Counted from the stretch's first letter, positions 23,137 through 31,696 are shown. The stretch is 40,872 nucleotides of DNA from Streptomyces albospinus (GCF_014648695.1 NZ_BMRP01000046.1:8591-49462), one strand, 5' to 3'. Numbers and translations: made by a program. Notes: a model not told the origin generated them from the sequence alone.

Positions 23137-24074
23137 AGCGGGTCGCCGCCATCGACTGCGGTACCAACTCCATCCGGCTGCTCGTCGCCGACCTGGACCC
23201 CGGCACCGGTGAACTCAAGGAACTGGACCGCCGGATGCAGATCGTCCGGCTGGGCCAGGACGTCGACCGGACCGGCCGGCTGGCCCCCGAGGCGCTGGAG
23301 CGCACCTTCGCGGCCTGCCGCGAGTACGCCGCGGTGATCAAGGGCCTGGGCGCCGAGCAGCTCCGGTTCGTGGCGACCTCCGCCTCCCGGGACGCGGAGA
23401 ACCGCGAGGACTTCGTCCGCGGTGTCGTCGACATCCTGGGCGTCGAGCCCGAGGTGATCACCGGCGACCAGGAGGCGGAGTTCTCCTTCACCGGCGCCAC
23501 CCGGGAACTGACCGGCCACCCCCATATCGCGCTGCCCTACCTGGTCGTGGACATCGGCGGCGGCTCGACCGAGTTCGTCCTCGGCGACGGGTCCGTACGG
23601 GCGGCCCGCTCCGTCGACGTCGGCTGCGTCCGGATGACCGAGCGCCACCTCGTCCACCACGGGGAGATCAGCGACCCGCCGACCGCCGGCCAGATCACCG
23701 CCATAAAGGCGGACATCGCCGCGGCCCTGGACCATGCCGAGGAGACCGTCCCGCTGAGCGAGGCCGCCACCCTGGTCGGCCTGGCCGGCTCGGTGACCAC
23801 CGTCGCCGCCATCGCCCTCGGCCTGGACCACTACGACTCCGCGGCCATCCACCACTCCCGGATCTCCCTGGCCAAGGTCCGCGAGATCACCGAGGACCTG
23901 CTCACCTCCACCCACGCCGAACGCGCGGCCAGCCCGGTCATGCACCCCGGCCGGGTCGACGTGATCGGCGCCGGCGCCCTCGTCCTCCTGTCGATCATGG
24001 AACGTATCGACGCCGAGGAGGTCGTCGTCAGCGAACACGACATTCTGGACGGCATCGCCTGGAGCATGGTCTGA
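23133..24074 (+). CDS. ppx: Ppx/GppA family exopolyphosphatase
   Basis: 313 residues, the short two-domain form without the C-terminal HD domain. ASKHA-fold motifs are clear: phosphate-1 AAIDCGTNSIRLLVADLD (residues 5-22), LRFVATSASRDAENREDFV, phosphate-2 LVVDIGGGSTEFVLGDG, and adenosine-like VGLAGSVTTVAAIALGL and VIGAGALVLLSIME. It hydrolyses polyphosphate and/or pppGpp to lower-phosphate products in the cytoplasm; which one cannot be told from sequence. The mycobacterial positional equivalent is Rv1026 (Ppx2). The GTG start overlaps the DUF501 stop and is preceded by AAGGAG at 7 bases. Confidence 0.93.
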   Translation: MKRVAAIDCGTNSIRLLVADLDPGTGELKELDRRMQIVRLGQDVDRTGRLAPEALERTFAACREYAAVIKGLGAEQLRFVATSASRDAENREDFVRGVVDILGVEPEVITGDQEAEFSFTGATRELTGHPHIALPYLVVDIGGGSTEFVLGDGSVRAARSVDVGCVRMTERHLVHHGEISDPPTAGQITAIKADIAAALDHAEETVPLSEAATLVGLAGSVTTVAAIALGLDHYDSAAIHHSRISLAKVREITEDLLTSTHAERAASPVMHPGRVDVIGAGALVLLSIMERIDAEEVVVSEHDILDGIAWSMV

Positions 24075-24583
24075 CCCCCGCCCCGGCCGGCTCGCCGCGC
24101 CGGGGACCGTTCCGGCGGCCGGTGCCGCCGGGCGGTGTCCGGCGCGGCAACCGCCCCCGGCGAGCGGGATTTTGAGCGGGTCGGACGCCGTCTGAGCGGC
24201 CTTCAGGCGGGTTGCAGGGGTTCCGGACGGGGCGCCGGAAAGAAAGTTCGTGAAATCCTTCACATGAAAAACCCGCCTCATGGGCGAACTATCTGTCCAT
24301 CCGACCCTCATTCGAAGGTCCTAGGACCCTCCCGCCCGCGAATTGCCCGGTCTTCGGTGTGTCTCCGGCGTGTTACGCGAGTGTGCGCACGAGGGGTGGT
24401 TCGGCGGCGCGAGGCGGGACAAGCCCTGATCAACAGGGGTCTCCAACGTGTCGCGTTACACCGTGGTTCCCCAACTTCGCTATGGCGTCGGTCACGGAGC
24501 CGGCGGAGTGTAGCAGACGCCTCCTACATCCTTGTGAAGGGGCTCACGAGCAACCCCCCATGTGGGGGTGGATACTCGATTGC
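24075..24583 (+). other. Long regulatory gap upstream of ndh
   Basis: 509 bases with no gene. The left end has a hairpin (CCCCGGC 24081-24087 with GCCGGGG 24099-24105) that probably terminates ppx. The Rex operator is at 24249-24264. Further on there is an 11-bp near-inverted repeat (GTGTTACGCGA at 24370-24380 and TCGCGTTACAC at 24451-24461). A C-run/G-run hairpin (24555-24559 with 24564-24568) lies just before the ndh start and includes the likely ribosome binding G-tract. Reading frames here have poor codon bias. Confidence 0.55.
24249..24264. promoter_or_regulatory. Rex operator (ROP site)
   Basis: CGTGAAATCCTTCACA matches the Streptomyces Rex consensus TGTGAA-N4-TTCACA at 11 of 12 defined bases. 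Rex senses the NADH/NAD+ ratio and represses respiratory genes. A type II NADH dehydrogenase gene is a documented Rex target in S. coelicolor (ndh, SCO3092, as I recall). The site lies 320 bases before the ATG, so a long leader is expected. Confidence 0.85.
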
Positions 24584-25972
24584 ATGAGCACCACGGAGCG
24601 TCCCAGGATCCTCGTTGTAGGCGGTGGGTACGTTGGCCTGTACGCGGCGCGCCGCATTCTGAAGAAGATGCGGTACGGCGAGGCGACCGTCACGGTCGTC
24701 GACCCGCGCTCGTACATGACGTACCAGCCCTTCCTCCCTGAAGCTGCGGCCGGCAGCATCTCTCCCCGCCACGTCGTGGTCCCGCTGCGACGCGTGCTGC
24801 CCACGGCGGAGGTCCTCACCGGCCGGGTCACCACCATCGATCAGGACCGCAAGGTCGCCACCGTCGCCCCGCTGGTCGGCGAGGCGTACGAGCTGCCCTT
24901 CGACTACCTGGTCATCGCGATGGGTGCGGTCTCCCGTACCTTCCCGATCCCCGGCCTGGCCGAGAACGGCATCGGCATGAAGGGCGTGGAGGAGGCCATC
25001 GGCCTGCGCAACCACGTCCTGGAGCAGCTGGACAAGGCCGACTCGACCACCGACGAGGAGGTCCGCCGCAAGGCGCTGACCTTCGTCTTCGTCGGCGGCG
25101 GCTTCGCGGGTGCGGAGACCGTCGGCGAGGTCGAGGACATGGCCCGCGACGCCGCGAAGATCTACAAGAACGTCAAGCGCGAGGACATGCGCTTCCTGCT
25201 GGTCGACGTCGCGGACAAGATCCTCCCCGAGGTCGGTCCGAAGCTCGGCGCCTACGGCAAGGAGCACCTGGAGTCCCGGGGCGTCGAGATCTACCTCAAG
25301 ACCAGCATGAAGTCCTGCGTCGACGGCAACGTCGTCCTGGACAACGGCCTGGAGGTGCTCTCCAACACCATCGTGTGGACCGCCGGCGTCAAGCCGAACC
25401 CGGTGCTGTCCCGCTTCGGCCTGCCGCTCGGCCCGCGCGGCCACGTCGACACCGCCGCCACCCTCCAGGTGCAGGGCACCGACTACATCTGGGCGGCCGG
25501 CGACAACGCGCAGGTCCCCGACATGGTCGGCCGCAGGGCCGGCAACGAGAACGCCTGGTGCCCGCCGAACGCGCAGCACGCGCTGCGGCAGGCCAAGGTC
25601 CTCGGCGACAACGTCGTGTCCGGTATGCGCGGCTTCCCGCAGAAGGAATACAGCCACGCCAACAAGGGTGCGGTGGCCGGTCTGGGGCTGCACAAGGGCG
25701 TCGCGATGATCGTCATGGGCAAGACCAAGATCAAGCTCAAGGGCCGTCTCGCCTGGTACATGCACCGCGGGTACCACGGCATGGCGATGCCGACGTTCAA
25801 CCGCAAGATCCGGGTCTTCGCCGACTGGACCCTCGCCATGTTCCTCAAGCGCGAGGTGGTCTCGCTCGGCGCCATGGAGAACCCCCGCGAGGAGTTCTAC
25901 GAGGCGGCCAAGCCGGCGCCGGCCCCGGCCGCCGCGACCGGTGGCGACAAGCCGAAGGCCAAGGCTTCCTGA
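24584..25972 (+). CDS. ndh: Type II NADH dehydrogenase
   Basis: 462 residues. A single-subunit flavoprotein that passes electrons from NADH to menaquinone without pumping protons. The FAD-binding motif ILVVGGGYVGLYAARRI (residues 9-25), the quinone-loop region YMTYQPFLPEAAAGSISPRH, the NADH-binding motif FVFVGGGFAGAETVGEV, TIVWTAGVKPNP and the FAD-contacting YIWAAGDNAQVPD are present. The C-terminal 60 residues carry the amphipathic membrane-associating region (FADWTLAMFLKREVVSLGAM) and a short Ala/Pro/Lys tail. The ATG at 24584 matches the expected N-terminus, with a G-rich tract 12-20 bases upstream. Rex control is expected from the site at 24249. Confidence 0.95.
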   Translation: MSTTERPRILVVGGGYVGLYAARRILKKMRYGEATVTVVDPRSYMTYQPFLPEAAAGSISPRHVVVPLRRVLPTAEVLTGRVTTIDQDRKVATVAPLVGEAYELPFDYLVIAMGAVSRTFPIPGLAENGIGMKGVEEAIGLRNHVLEQLDKADSTTDEEVRRKALTFVFVGGGFAGAETVGEVEDMARDAAKIYKNVKREDMRFLLVDVADKILPEVGPKLGAYGKEHLESRGVEIYLKTSMKSCVDGNVVLDNGLEVLSNTIVWTAGVKPNPVLSRFGLPLGPRGHVDTAATLQVQGTDYIWAAGDNAQVPDMVGRRAGNENAWCPPNAQHALRQAKVLGDNVVSGMRGFPQKEYSHANKGAVAGLGLHKGVAMIVMGKTKIKLKGRLAWYMHRGYHGMAMPTFNRKIRVFADWTLAMFLKREVVSLGAMENPREEFYEAAKPAPAPAAATGGDKPKAKAS

Positions 25973-26002
25973 ATTCTCCGGTCGGGTACTCCGACCAGCC
26001 CG

Positions 26003-26036
26003 AAGGGCGTCCGCCATCCGTGGGGCGGGCGCCCTT
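26003..26036 (+). terminator. ndh terminator
   Basis: AAGGGC (26003-26008) pairs with GCCCTT (26031-26036), and CCGCC with GGCGG forms an inner stem. The hairpin is followed by TGG and begins 30 bases after the ndh stop. The gap then contains the cfa promoter region, AT-richer at 26095-26150. Confidence 0.7.
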
Positions 26037-26172
26037 TGGCGTGTCCGGTGTGGCGGAAACCGGGCGCATTGCGGTTCTCTTGCTGGCGAACGGGACTAAC
26101 TGGGCGCCCACTTGGCGTTTACGTGGTGGGTGAAACTTCTTTGCCCGACTCGTCAACACGGAGGTGTGCGAC

Positions 26173-27492
26173 ATGGCCGACGCCGCTGGACGGCTCACCA
26201 AGCTCGCCGAGGAGGTGCTGGGAGCCCCGCTCCCGGTGCGGATCCGCGCCTGGGACCGTAGCGAGTCCGGCCCGCCGGGGGCACCCGTGCTCGTGGTCCG
26301 CAACCGCCGCGCGCTGCGCCGACTGCTGTTCAAACCGGGCGAGTTGGGCCTGGCCCGCGCCTGGGTGGCCGGCGACATCGACATCGACGGCGACCTCTTC
26401 GAAGCGCTCGACCGCCTCGCCGGACTGATCTGGGAGCGCGGCACCGCCGCCCCCAAGCCGCAGCGCGCCGCCGCCCTGCGGGCCCTGGCCCGCCCCGGGA
26501 TCCGCGCCGCCGCCCGGGAACTGCTGTCCCTGGCCGGGCCCCCCGTCCCGCCCGCCCCGCCCGCCGAGGAGGCCCGGCGGCACCGCGGCCCGCTGCACAC
26601 CCTGCTGCGCGACAAGGCGGCCATCAGCCACCACTACGACGTCGGCAACGACTTCTACGAGCTGGTGCTCGGCCCGTCGATGGTCTACTCCTGCGCGTAC
26701 TGGGGGACCGGTGAAGGCGGCGCCGCCTCCCTGGAGGACGCCCAGCGCGACAAGCTCGACCTGATCTGCCGCAAGCTCGGCCTCAAGGAGGGCCAGCGGC
26801 TGCTGGACGTGGGCTGCGGCTGGGGCTCGATGGTGCTGCACGCCGCCCGCGAGTACGGCGTACGGGCGGTCGGGATCACGCTCTCCGAGGAGCAGGCCAC
26901 CTACGCCCGGAAGCGGATCGCCGACGCCGGGCTCGCCGACCGGATCGAGATCCGGGTGCAGGACTACCGCGAGATCCACGACGAGCCGTTCGACGCGATC
27001 TCCTCGATCGGGATGGCCGAGCACGTCGGCCGGGCCCGGTACGCGGAGTACGCGAGTTCCCTGTACGCCCTGCTGAAGCCCGGCGGGCGGCTGCTCAACC
27101 ACCAGATCGCCCGCCGCCCGCTGGCCGACGAGGAGACGTACCGCGTCGACGAGTTCATCGACCGCTATGTCTTCCCGGACGGCGAGCTGGCGCCGGTGGG
27201 GCGGACCGCCGGCCAGCTGGAGGAGGCCGGCTTCGAGGTGCGCGACATGGAGGCGATCCGGGAGCACTACGCGCTGACGCTGCGGCAGTGGGTCGCCAAC
27301 CTGGAGGCGCACTGGGCGGCGGCAGTTCGCCTCACGTCCCCCGGGCGGGCCCGGGTCTGGCGGCTCTACATGGCCGCGTGTGCGCTGTCGTTCGAGCGGA
27401 ACCGCATAGGGGTCAACCAGGTGCTGGCGGTCCGCACACCGGACTCCGGCGCCTCCGGCCTGCACCTGCGGGCGCGCGACTGGCGAGGCTGA
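26173..27492 (+). CDS. cfa: Cyclopropane-fatty-acyl-phospholipid synthase family methyltransferase
   Basis: 439 residues. The N-terminal domain (about 1-140) has RRLLFKPGELGLARAWVAGD and DIDIDGDLFEALDR, typical of full-length Cfa. The SAM methyltransferase domain (about 150-420) has AISHHYDVGNDFYELVLGPS, YSCAYW, SAM motif I LLDVGCGWGSMVLHAA, GITLSEEQATYA, the bicarbonate-site Glu in GMAEHVG, and YVFPDGELAP. It adds a methylene (or methyl) group from SAM across a double bond of membrane phospholipid acyl chains. Family members also make methyl-branched acids, so the exact product is open. The ATG at 26173 has GGAGG 8 bases upstream; the in-frame GTG at 26164 overlaps that site. Confidence 0.92.
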   Translation: MADAAGRLTKLAEEVLGAPLPVRIRAWDRSESGPPGAPVLVVRNRRALRRLLFKPGELGLARAWVAGDIDIDGDLFEALDRLAGLIWERGTAAPKPQRAAALRALARPGIRAAARELLSLAGPPVPPAPPAEEARRHRGPLHTLLRDKAAISHHYDVGNDFYELVLGPSMVYSCAYWGTGEGGAASLEDAQRDKLDLICRKLGLKEGQRLLDVGCGWGSMVLHAAREYGVRAVGITLSEEQATYARKRIADAGLADRIEIRVQDYREIHDEPFDAISSIGMAEHVGRARYAEYASSLYALLKPGGRLLNHQIARRPLADEETYRVDEFIDRYVFPDGELAPVGRTAGQLEEAGFEVRDMEAIREHYALTLRQWVANLEAHWAAAVRLTSPGRARVWRLYMAACALSFERNRIGVNQVLAVRTPDSGASGLHLRARDWRG

Positions 27493-27541
27493 AACCCGGG
27501 CCCGCCGCGGCCCGGGGAGGGCCGCGGCCGGCCGCGTACGA

Positions 27542-27586
27542 CCGAGGGCCCCGGTGCCACGGATGCCGTGGTACCGGGGCCCTCGG
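27542..27586. terminator. Bidirectional terminator between cfa and the ABC permease
   Basis: A 21-bp stem (27542-27562 with 27566-27586), interrupted only by a G-T wobble, closes on a three-base ATG loop. It lies between convergent genes, 50-60 bases from each stop codon, and should serve both. Confidence 0.85.
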
Positions 27587-27645
27587 GCCGTCCGGGTGGC
27601 GCGCGCAGGCCGCCCCGCCGACCCCGCCTGCTCCGCCTGCTGTGA

Positions 27646-30189
27646 CTACTCGGCCTTGATCGCCTGGAGCATGTTCAGCCGGGCCGCCCGGCGCGCCGGC
27701 CAGAGCGCGGCCAGGACGCCCACGACGGCGGCCATGGCGAGGAAGACGCCCATCCGGCCCCAGGGCAGCACCAGTTGGTACGTCGGCAGCGAGCCGCCGA
27801 TCAGCTCACCGGCCGCCCAGCCGAAGAACACGCCCAGGCCGATGCCCAGCACCCCGCCGAAGAGCGAGATCACCAGCGACTCCAGGCGCACCATCCGCTT
27901 GATGCCGCGGCGGTCCAGACCGATGGCGCGCAGCATGCCGATCTCCTGCGCCCGTTCGAAGACCGACATCGCCAGGGTGTTGATGACGCCGAGCACCGCG
28001 ACGATCACGGCCATGGCCAGCAGGCCGTAGAGCATGTTCAGCATCAGGGTGAAGACCTGGGCGATGGCGTCGGAGACGTCCTTCTTGTCCGCGACGGTGA
28101 TCGCCGGGTTCTTGCCGAGCGCCGTGACCAGCTTGTCCTTGGACGCCGCGGTCGCACCGCCCTTGGTCTTGACCATCACCTGCATATCGGTGATGTGCTT
28201 CTGGTGCGGGGCGAGGGTGGCGTTGTCGAGGATGATGCCGCGGATCATCTCGTTGCCCTTGTAGACGCCCGCGACGGTGAGCGTGCCCTGCTTGCCGTCC
28301 TCGAAGGTCACCGGCAGGCGGGAGCCGGTGTGCCAGCCCTTCCTCTTCGCGGTGCTGTCGTCGACGACGGCGCGGTCGCCGCTGAGGGTCCCGAGGGCGC
28401 CCGAGGTGAAGTCGAGCGAGGTGAGCTTGCCGAAGTCCTTGCCGTTGACGCCGGTCAGATACTCGGTGCCGGTGCCGATACGGGACGCGGAGTTGCGCAG
28501 CGGGCTGGACGCGGTGACCTCGTCCAGGCCGGCGATCTGCTTCGCCACGTCGGGGGAGAGCGGCGTCCGGCTCGCCATGGAGACCACGTAGTCGGCCTTC
28601 AGCGAGGCGGTGGCCATCTTGTCGATGCCCTGCTGCACGCTGCCCGCGATCACCGTCAGGCCGGTGATCAGGGTCAGCCCGACCATCAGCGCGGAGGCCG
28701 TGGCAGCGGTCCGGCGCGGGTTACGGACCGCGTTCTGCCGGGCGAGGACGCCGGAGATCCCGAACAGCCGCAGCACGGGGGCGGCGAGGGCGATCAGCGG
28801 GCGGGACAGCAGCGGCGTCAGGATGAACACGCCGATCAGCAGCAGCGCGGCACCCGCGGCCATGGTGGCCTTGCCGTCGGACATGCCCGTGGCGACCAGG
28901 ACCGCGGCCGTACCGGCTCCGGCGAACAGCGCGCCGATGGTGTTCCGGACCACCAGCGACTTGGTGGTGGCGGTGGCGTGCACGCTGTTCATCGCGGCGA
29001 CCGGCGGGATCTTCGCGGCGCGCCGGCCCGGCAGCCAGGCGGCCAGGACCGTCACGACGATGCCGACCAGCAGGGACGTGACGATCGTGGACGGCGAGAT
29101 CACCAGCGGGCCGTCCGGCACCCTCGCGCCGGTGCTGCTCATCAGCGCGCGCAGTCCGGCGCCGATGCCGATACCGGCCACCAGGCCCGTCACCGCGGCC
29201 ACCGCGCCGACCACGGACGCCTCGATCAGCACCGAGCGGGTCACCTGGCGGCGGCTGGCGCCGACCGCGCGCATCAGCGCCAGCTCCCTGGTGCGCTGGG
29301 CGACCAGCATGGTGAAGGTGTTGGCGATGATGAAGACGCCGACGAAGAGCGCGATACCGGCGAAGGCCAGCAGGCCGGTCTTCATGCCGTCCATGCTCTG
29401 GGCGATCATCTTGGCCTGCTCGTCGGCGAGTTGCTTGCCCGTGGTCGCCTCGGCGCCCTCCTTGGGCAGCACCTTCTCGACCGCGTCCTTCAGGGCCGTC
29501 TGGGACGTACCCGGCGCGGCCTTGACGTCGATCTCGCTGAACTCGCCGGGCGCCGCGAACATCTTCTGGGCGCTGGCGGTGTCGAACAGCGCGAGGCTGC
29601 CGCCGGCCGCGACCGTGCCGTCGTCGGTGGTGAAGACGCCGGTCAGCTTCTGCTCGCGGACCGGCCCGTCGACGGATATCCGGACGGTGTCGCCGACCTT
29701 GTAGCCGGCCCGGTCCGCGGTGTGGGCGTCCAGCGCGAACTGGTCGGCGCCCTTGGGAGCGGCGCCGTCCCGCATCGGATAGCGGGCGTCCTTGCCCTCC
29801 TTGCCGGGGAAGTAGTTGCCGCCGCGGGTCGAGAAGCCGTCGCCGATCAGCTTGCCGCTCTTGTCGGCGATGGCGGTGAAGCCGGAGACGGTGCCGGTGG
29901 CGGAGGCGGCACCGGGCAGCCGGGCGGCTTTGTCGAGCAGCTTCTGGTCGAGTGGGGAGGACGCGCCGGGCGCGCCGGGGGCGCCGGCCGCGGGGTCGGA
30001 GGAGTGTCGCTGGATGGCGACGTCGACGTTGTCGAAGCCCTTCTGGGAGCTCGACTGGAACGCGTCGGAGATGGTCGAGGTGAAGACCAGGGTGCCGGAG
30101 ACGAAGGCCACGCCGAGCATCACGGCGAGAACGGTCATCAGCAGCCGGGCCTTGTGCGCGAGCACATTGCGCAAGGCGGTACGGAACAT
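27646..30189 (-). CDS. MacB/FtsX-type ABC transporter permease
   Basis: 847 residues. The layout is that of large Gram-positive FtsX-type permeases. TM1 is at about 15-37 (KARLLMTVLAVMLGVAFVSG), an extracytoplasmic MacB-like domain spans 40-265, and three TMs are at about 270-390 (LLAFAGIALFVGVFIIANTF, then MLVAQRTRELALMRAVGASR). A middle TM pair is at 415-470, TM at 500-525 (AATASALMVGLTLITGLTVI), and a second external domain at 535-715. The last three TMs follow with NTLAMSVFERAQEIGMLRAI and LWPARRAARLNMLQAIKAE. Such permeases mechanically drive export of peptides, lipids or drugs; the cargo is unknown. It is the second gene of an operon with the ATPase 53 bases upstream. The ribosome binding site is weak. 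Confidence 0.92.
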   Translation of the reverse strand: MFRTALRNVLAHKARLLMTVLAVMLGVAFVSGTLVFTSTISDAFQSSSQKGFDNVDVAIQRHSSDPAAGAPGAPGASSPLDQKLLDKAARLPGAASATGTVSGFTAIADKSGKLIGDGFSTRGGNYFPGKEGKDARYPMRDGAAPKGADQFALDAHTADRAGYKVGDTVRISVDGPVREQKLTGVFTTDDGTVAAGGSLALFDTASAQKMFAAPGEFSEIDVKAAPGTSQTALKDAVEKVLPKEGAEATTGKQLADEQAKMIAQSMDGMKTGLLAFAGIALFVGVFIIANTFTMLVAQRTRELALMRAVGASRRQVTRSVLIEASVVGAVAAVTGLVAGIGIGAGLRALMSSTGARVPDGPLVISPSTIVTSLLVGIVVTVLAAWLPGRRAAKIPPVAAMNSVHATATTKSLVVRNTIGALFAGAGTAAVLVATGMSDGKATMAAGAALLLIGVFILTPLLSRPLIALAAPVLRLFGISGVLARQNAVRNPRRTAATASALMVGLTLITGLTVIAGSVQQGIDKMATASLKADYVVSMASRTPLSPDVAKQIAGLDEVTASSPLRNSASRIGTGTEYLTGVNGKDFGKLTSLDFTSGALGTLSGDRAVVDDSTAKRKGWHTGSRLPVTFEDGKQGTLTVAGVYKGNEMIRGIILDNATLAPHQKHITDMQVMVKTKGGATAASKDKLVTALGKNPAITVADKKDVSDAIAQVFTLMLNMLYGLLAMAVIVAVLGVINTLAMSVFERAQEIGMLRAIGLDRRGIKRMVRLESLVISLFGGVLGIGLGVFFGWAAGELIGGSLPTYQLVLPWGRMGVFLAMAAVVGVLAALWPARRAARLNMLQAIKAE

Positions 30190-30242
30190 GGGTGGTCAGT
30201 CCTGGAGGAGAGGTCCGGGGTGGCGGGGGCGGCTGCTGCCGG

Positions 30243-31025
30243 TCAGCTCGTACGGCCCTTGGCGTCGAAGCCCTTCATCCGCTCCAGCACCATGTCGGCG
30301 CTGGGGTCGGGCATGTCGTCGACGATCCGGCCGTCGGCGAGGAATATGACGCGGTCCGCGTACGACGCGGCGACGGGGTCGTGGGTCACCATCACCACGG
30401 TCTGGCCCAGCTCGCGCACGGAGTTGCGCAGGAAGCCCAGGACCTCGGCGCCGGAGCGGGAGTCGAGGTTTCCGGTGGGCTCGTCCGCGAAGATGATCTC
30501 GGGCCGGGAGGCCAGCGCGCGGGCGACCGCGACGCGCTGCTGCTGGCCGCCGGAGAGCTGGCTGGGGCGGTGCTTGAGCCGGCCGGACAGGCCGACGGTC
30601 TCCACGACGCGGTCCAGCCAGACGCGGTCCGGCTTACGGCCCGCGATGTCCATGGGCAGGGTGATGTTCTCCAGCGCGGTCAGCGTCGGGAGGAGGTTGA
30701 ACGCCTGGAAGATGAAGCCGATCTTGTCGCGCCGCAGCTGGGTGAGCTTCTTGTCCTTCAGACCGGTCAGCTCGATGTCGCCGATCCGCGCGGAGCCGCC
30801 GGAGATGGAGTCCAGGCCGGCCATGCAGTGCATCAGCGTCGACTTGCCGGACCCCGAGGGGCCCATGATCGCGGTGAACTGGGCCTGGCGGAAGTCGACG
30901 GAGACCGCGTCCAGGGCGACCACCTGGGTCTCGCCCTGTCCGTAGACCTTGGAGAGATCCGTGGCGCGGGCGGCCACCGCGGTGCTGCGGCCGGCGGTGG
31001 TGACGCCGGAGTGGGTGGTGGTCAC
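30243..31025 (-). CDS. MacB/LolD-type ABC transporter ATP-binding protein
   Basis: 260 residues. Walker A GPSGSGKST (about 53-61), Q-loop FQAFNLLPTLTALEN, signature LSGGQQQRVAVARALASRP, Walker B IIFADEPTGNLDSRSG and the switch His in VMVTHDPVAASYAD are intact. The N-terminus TTTHSGVTTAGRSTAVAARA precedes the first strand DLSKVYGQGETQVVALDAVS. The GTG at 31025 has AGGAG 9 bases upstream. The longer frame from 31166 has no ribosome binding site and poor codon use. It powers the FtsX-like permease encoded next. Dyads near 31166-31210 upstream suggest regulation, possibly by an envelope-stress two-component system (inference). Confidence 0.95.
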   Translation of the reverse strand: MTTTHSGVTTAGRSTAVAARATDLSKVYGQGETQVVALDAVSVDFRQAQFTAIMGPSGSGKSTLMHCMAGLDSISGGSARIGDIELTGLKDKKLTQLRRDKIGFIFQAFNLLPTLTALENITLPMDIAGRKPDRVWLDRVVETVGLSGRLKHRPSQLSGGQQQRVAVARALASRPEIIFADEPTGNLDSRSGAEVLGFLRNSVRELGQTVVMVTHDPVAASYADRVIFLADGRIVDDMPDPSADMVLERMKGFDAKGRTS

Positions 31026-31165
31026 GGGAAGGGGCTCCTGTCGGACGGGGACCGGCCGCTCCGCGCCGGCCGGGCGGCCGGGGAAGCGGGCAGAAGAACA
31101 ACGGCTTCCATCGTCCGGCAGGGAAAGGGGCCGGGACGTCAACCCGTGTGACCGTCCTTGAACCA

Positions 31166-31210
31166 CCCCAGGGGATTAGCCGACAACGCCTCCGTCATCC
31201 CTGGGTATGA
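31166..31210. promoter_or_regulatory. Paired dyads upstream of ABC exporter
   Basis: Two related inverted repeats lie 20 bases apart: CCCCAGGGG followed by ATTAG (31166-31179), and TCATCCCTGGGTATGA (31195-31210), which on the opposite strand reads TCATACCCAGGGATGA. The two copies thus face each other around one ACCC(C)AGGG(G)AT core. A response-regulator or repressor site is likely; the protein is unknown. Confidence 0.45.
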
Positions 31211-31466
31211 GTCCGGCCCTGATGCCGTGACGGCTTCCGGGGCGCCCGGCGGGCGGTGCCGCCCTGGCCGGGCAGCCGACCGGAGGGTCTCCACAGGGGC
31301 GTCGACTTTCCGTCAATTCGGGGTCGAATTTCGCCGTGGTATGTAACGCCGAACATGGGCATCAGGCATGTGCCGGGGGCTCGGGCGGTGGCTGATGCAC
31401 CCTCAGTTGCCAATAAAATAAGACAACCTCGGGATGAGCGGCCGATCTGCCGTGTGCGCTGCGGGC

Positions 31467-31472
31467 TACGCT
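31467..31472 (+). promoter_or_regulatory. Putative bldA -10 box
   Basis: TACGCT stands 38 bases before the tRNA 5' end, a plausible place for a precursor start near 31479. The -35 is not clear. The alternative -10, TAAAAT at 31414-31419, would give a leader of about 85 bases. Confidence 0.4.
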
Positions 31473-31509
31473 CGTGCTGCCTTCTTTGAGGCGGCATGGG
31501 GGACCCCAA

Positions 31510-31591
31510 GCCCGGATGGTGGAATGCAGACACGGCGAGCTTAAACCTCGCTGGCCTACGGGCCGTGCCGGTTCAAGTCCGGCTCCGGGCA
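31510..31591 (+). tRNA. bldA: tRNA-Leu (anticodon UAA), bldA
   Basis: An 82-nt class II tRNA. The acceptor stem GCCCGGA (31510-31516) pairs with TCCGGGC (31584-31590), with discriminator A and no encoded CCA. The anticodon stem GCGAG/CTCGC encloses the loop CTTAAAC, giving anticodon TAA, which reads UUA. A long variable arm GGCCTACGGGCC and the T-arm GCCGGTTCAAGTCCGGC follow. In Streptomyces the UUA tRNA is BldA: TTA codons are rare and concentrated in developmental and antibiotic regulators, so this tRNA gates aerial growth and secondary metabolism. I did not see an in-frame TTA codon in the confidently called genes of this window. Confidence 0.97.
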
Positions 31592-31593
31592 CT

Positions 31594-31610
31594 CCCCGCG
31601 AGCAGCGGGG
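31594..31610 (+). terminator. bldA terminator hairpin
   Basis: CCCCGC (31594-31599) and GCGGGG (31605-31610) with a five-base loop start two bases beyond the mature tRNA end. Confidence 0.7.
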
Positions 31611-31646
31611 ACAAAGACCAGCACGTACCTGAATTTTCAACGAGAA

Positions 31647-31674
31647 CGGGCCGCCGGTGAAAACCGGCGGCCCG
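31647..31674. terminator. Bidirectional terminator between bldA and glycosyltransferase operon
   Basis: A perfect 12-bp stem (31647-31658 with 31663-31674) is capped by a stable GAAA tetraloop. An A/T-rich stretch (GAATTTTCAA, 31631-31640) lies on its left, which is the downstream side for the minus-strand operon. It separates convergent transcription units. Confidence 0.85.
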
Positions 31675-31696
31675 CGGCGTTCGGTGCCGAGTCGGC

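Larger units (their letters stand above)
31026..31509. other. Regulatory gap between ABC exporter and bldA
   Basis: 484 bases without a gene. The left part is the minus-strand promoter region of the ABC exporter, with dyads at 31166-31210. The right part holds the bldA promoter. An unusual AT-rich patch (TTGCCAATAAAATAAGACAA, 31407-31426) is bracketed by GTTG and CAAC. A TACGCT box is at 31467-31472. Confidence 0.55.

Noticed and set aside
31510..31591. Prophage or integrative element inserted at the tRNA gene
   Set aside because: No integrase or repeated tRNA 3' end is seen within the window; the flanks are core genes.
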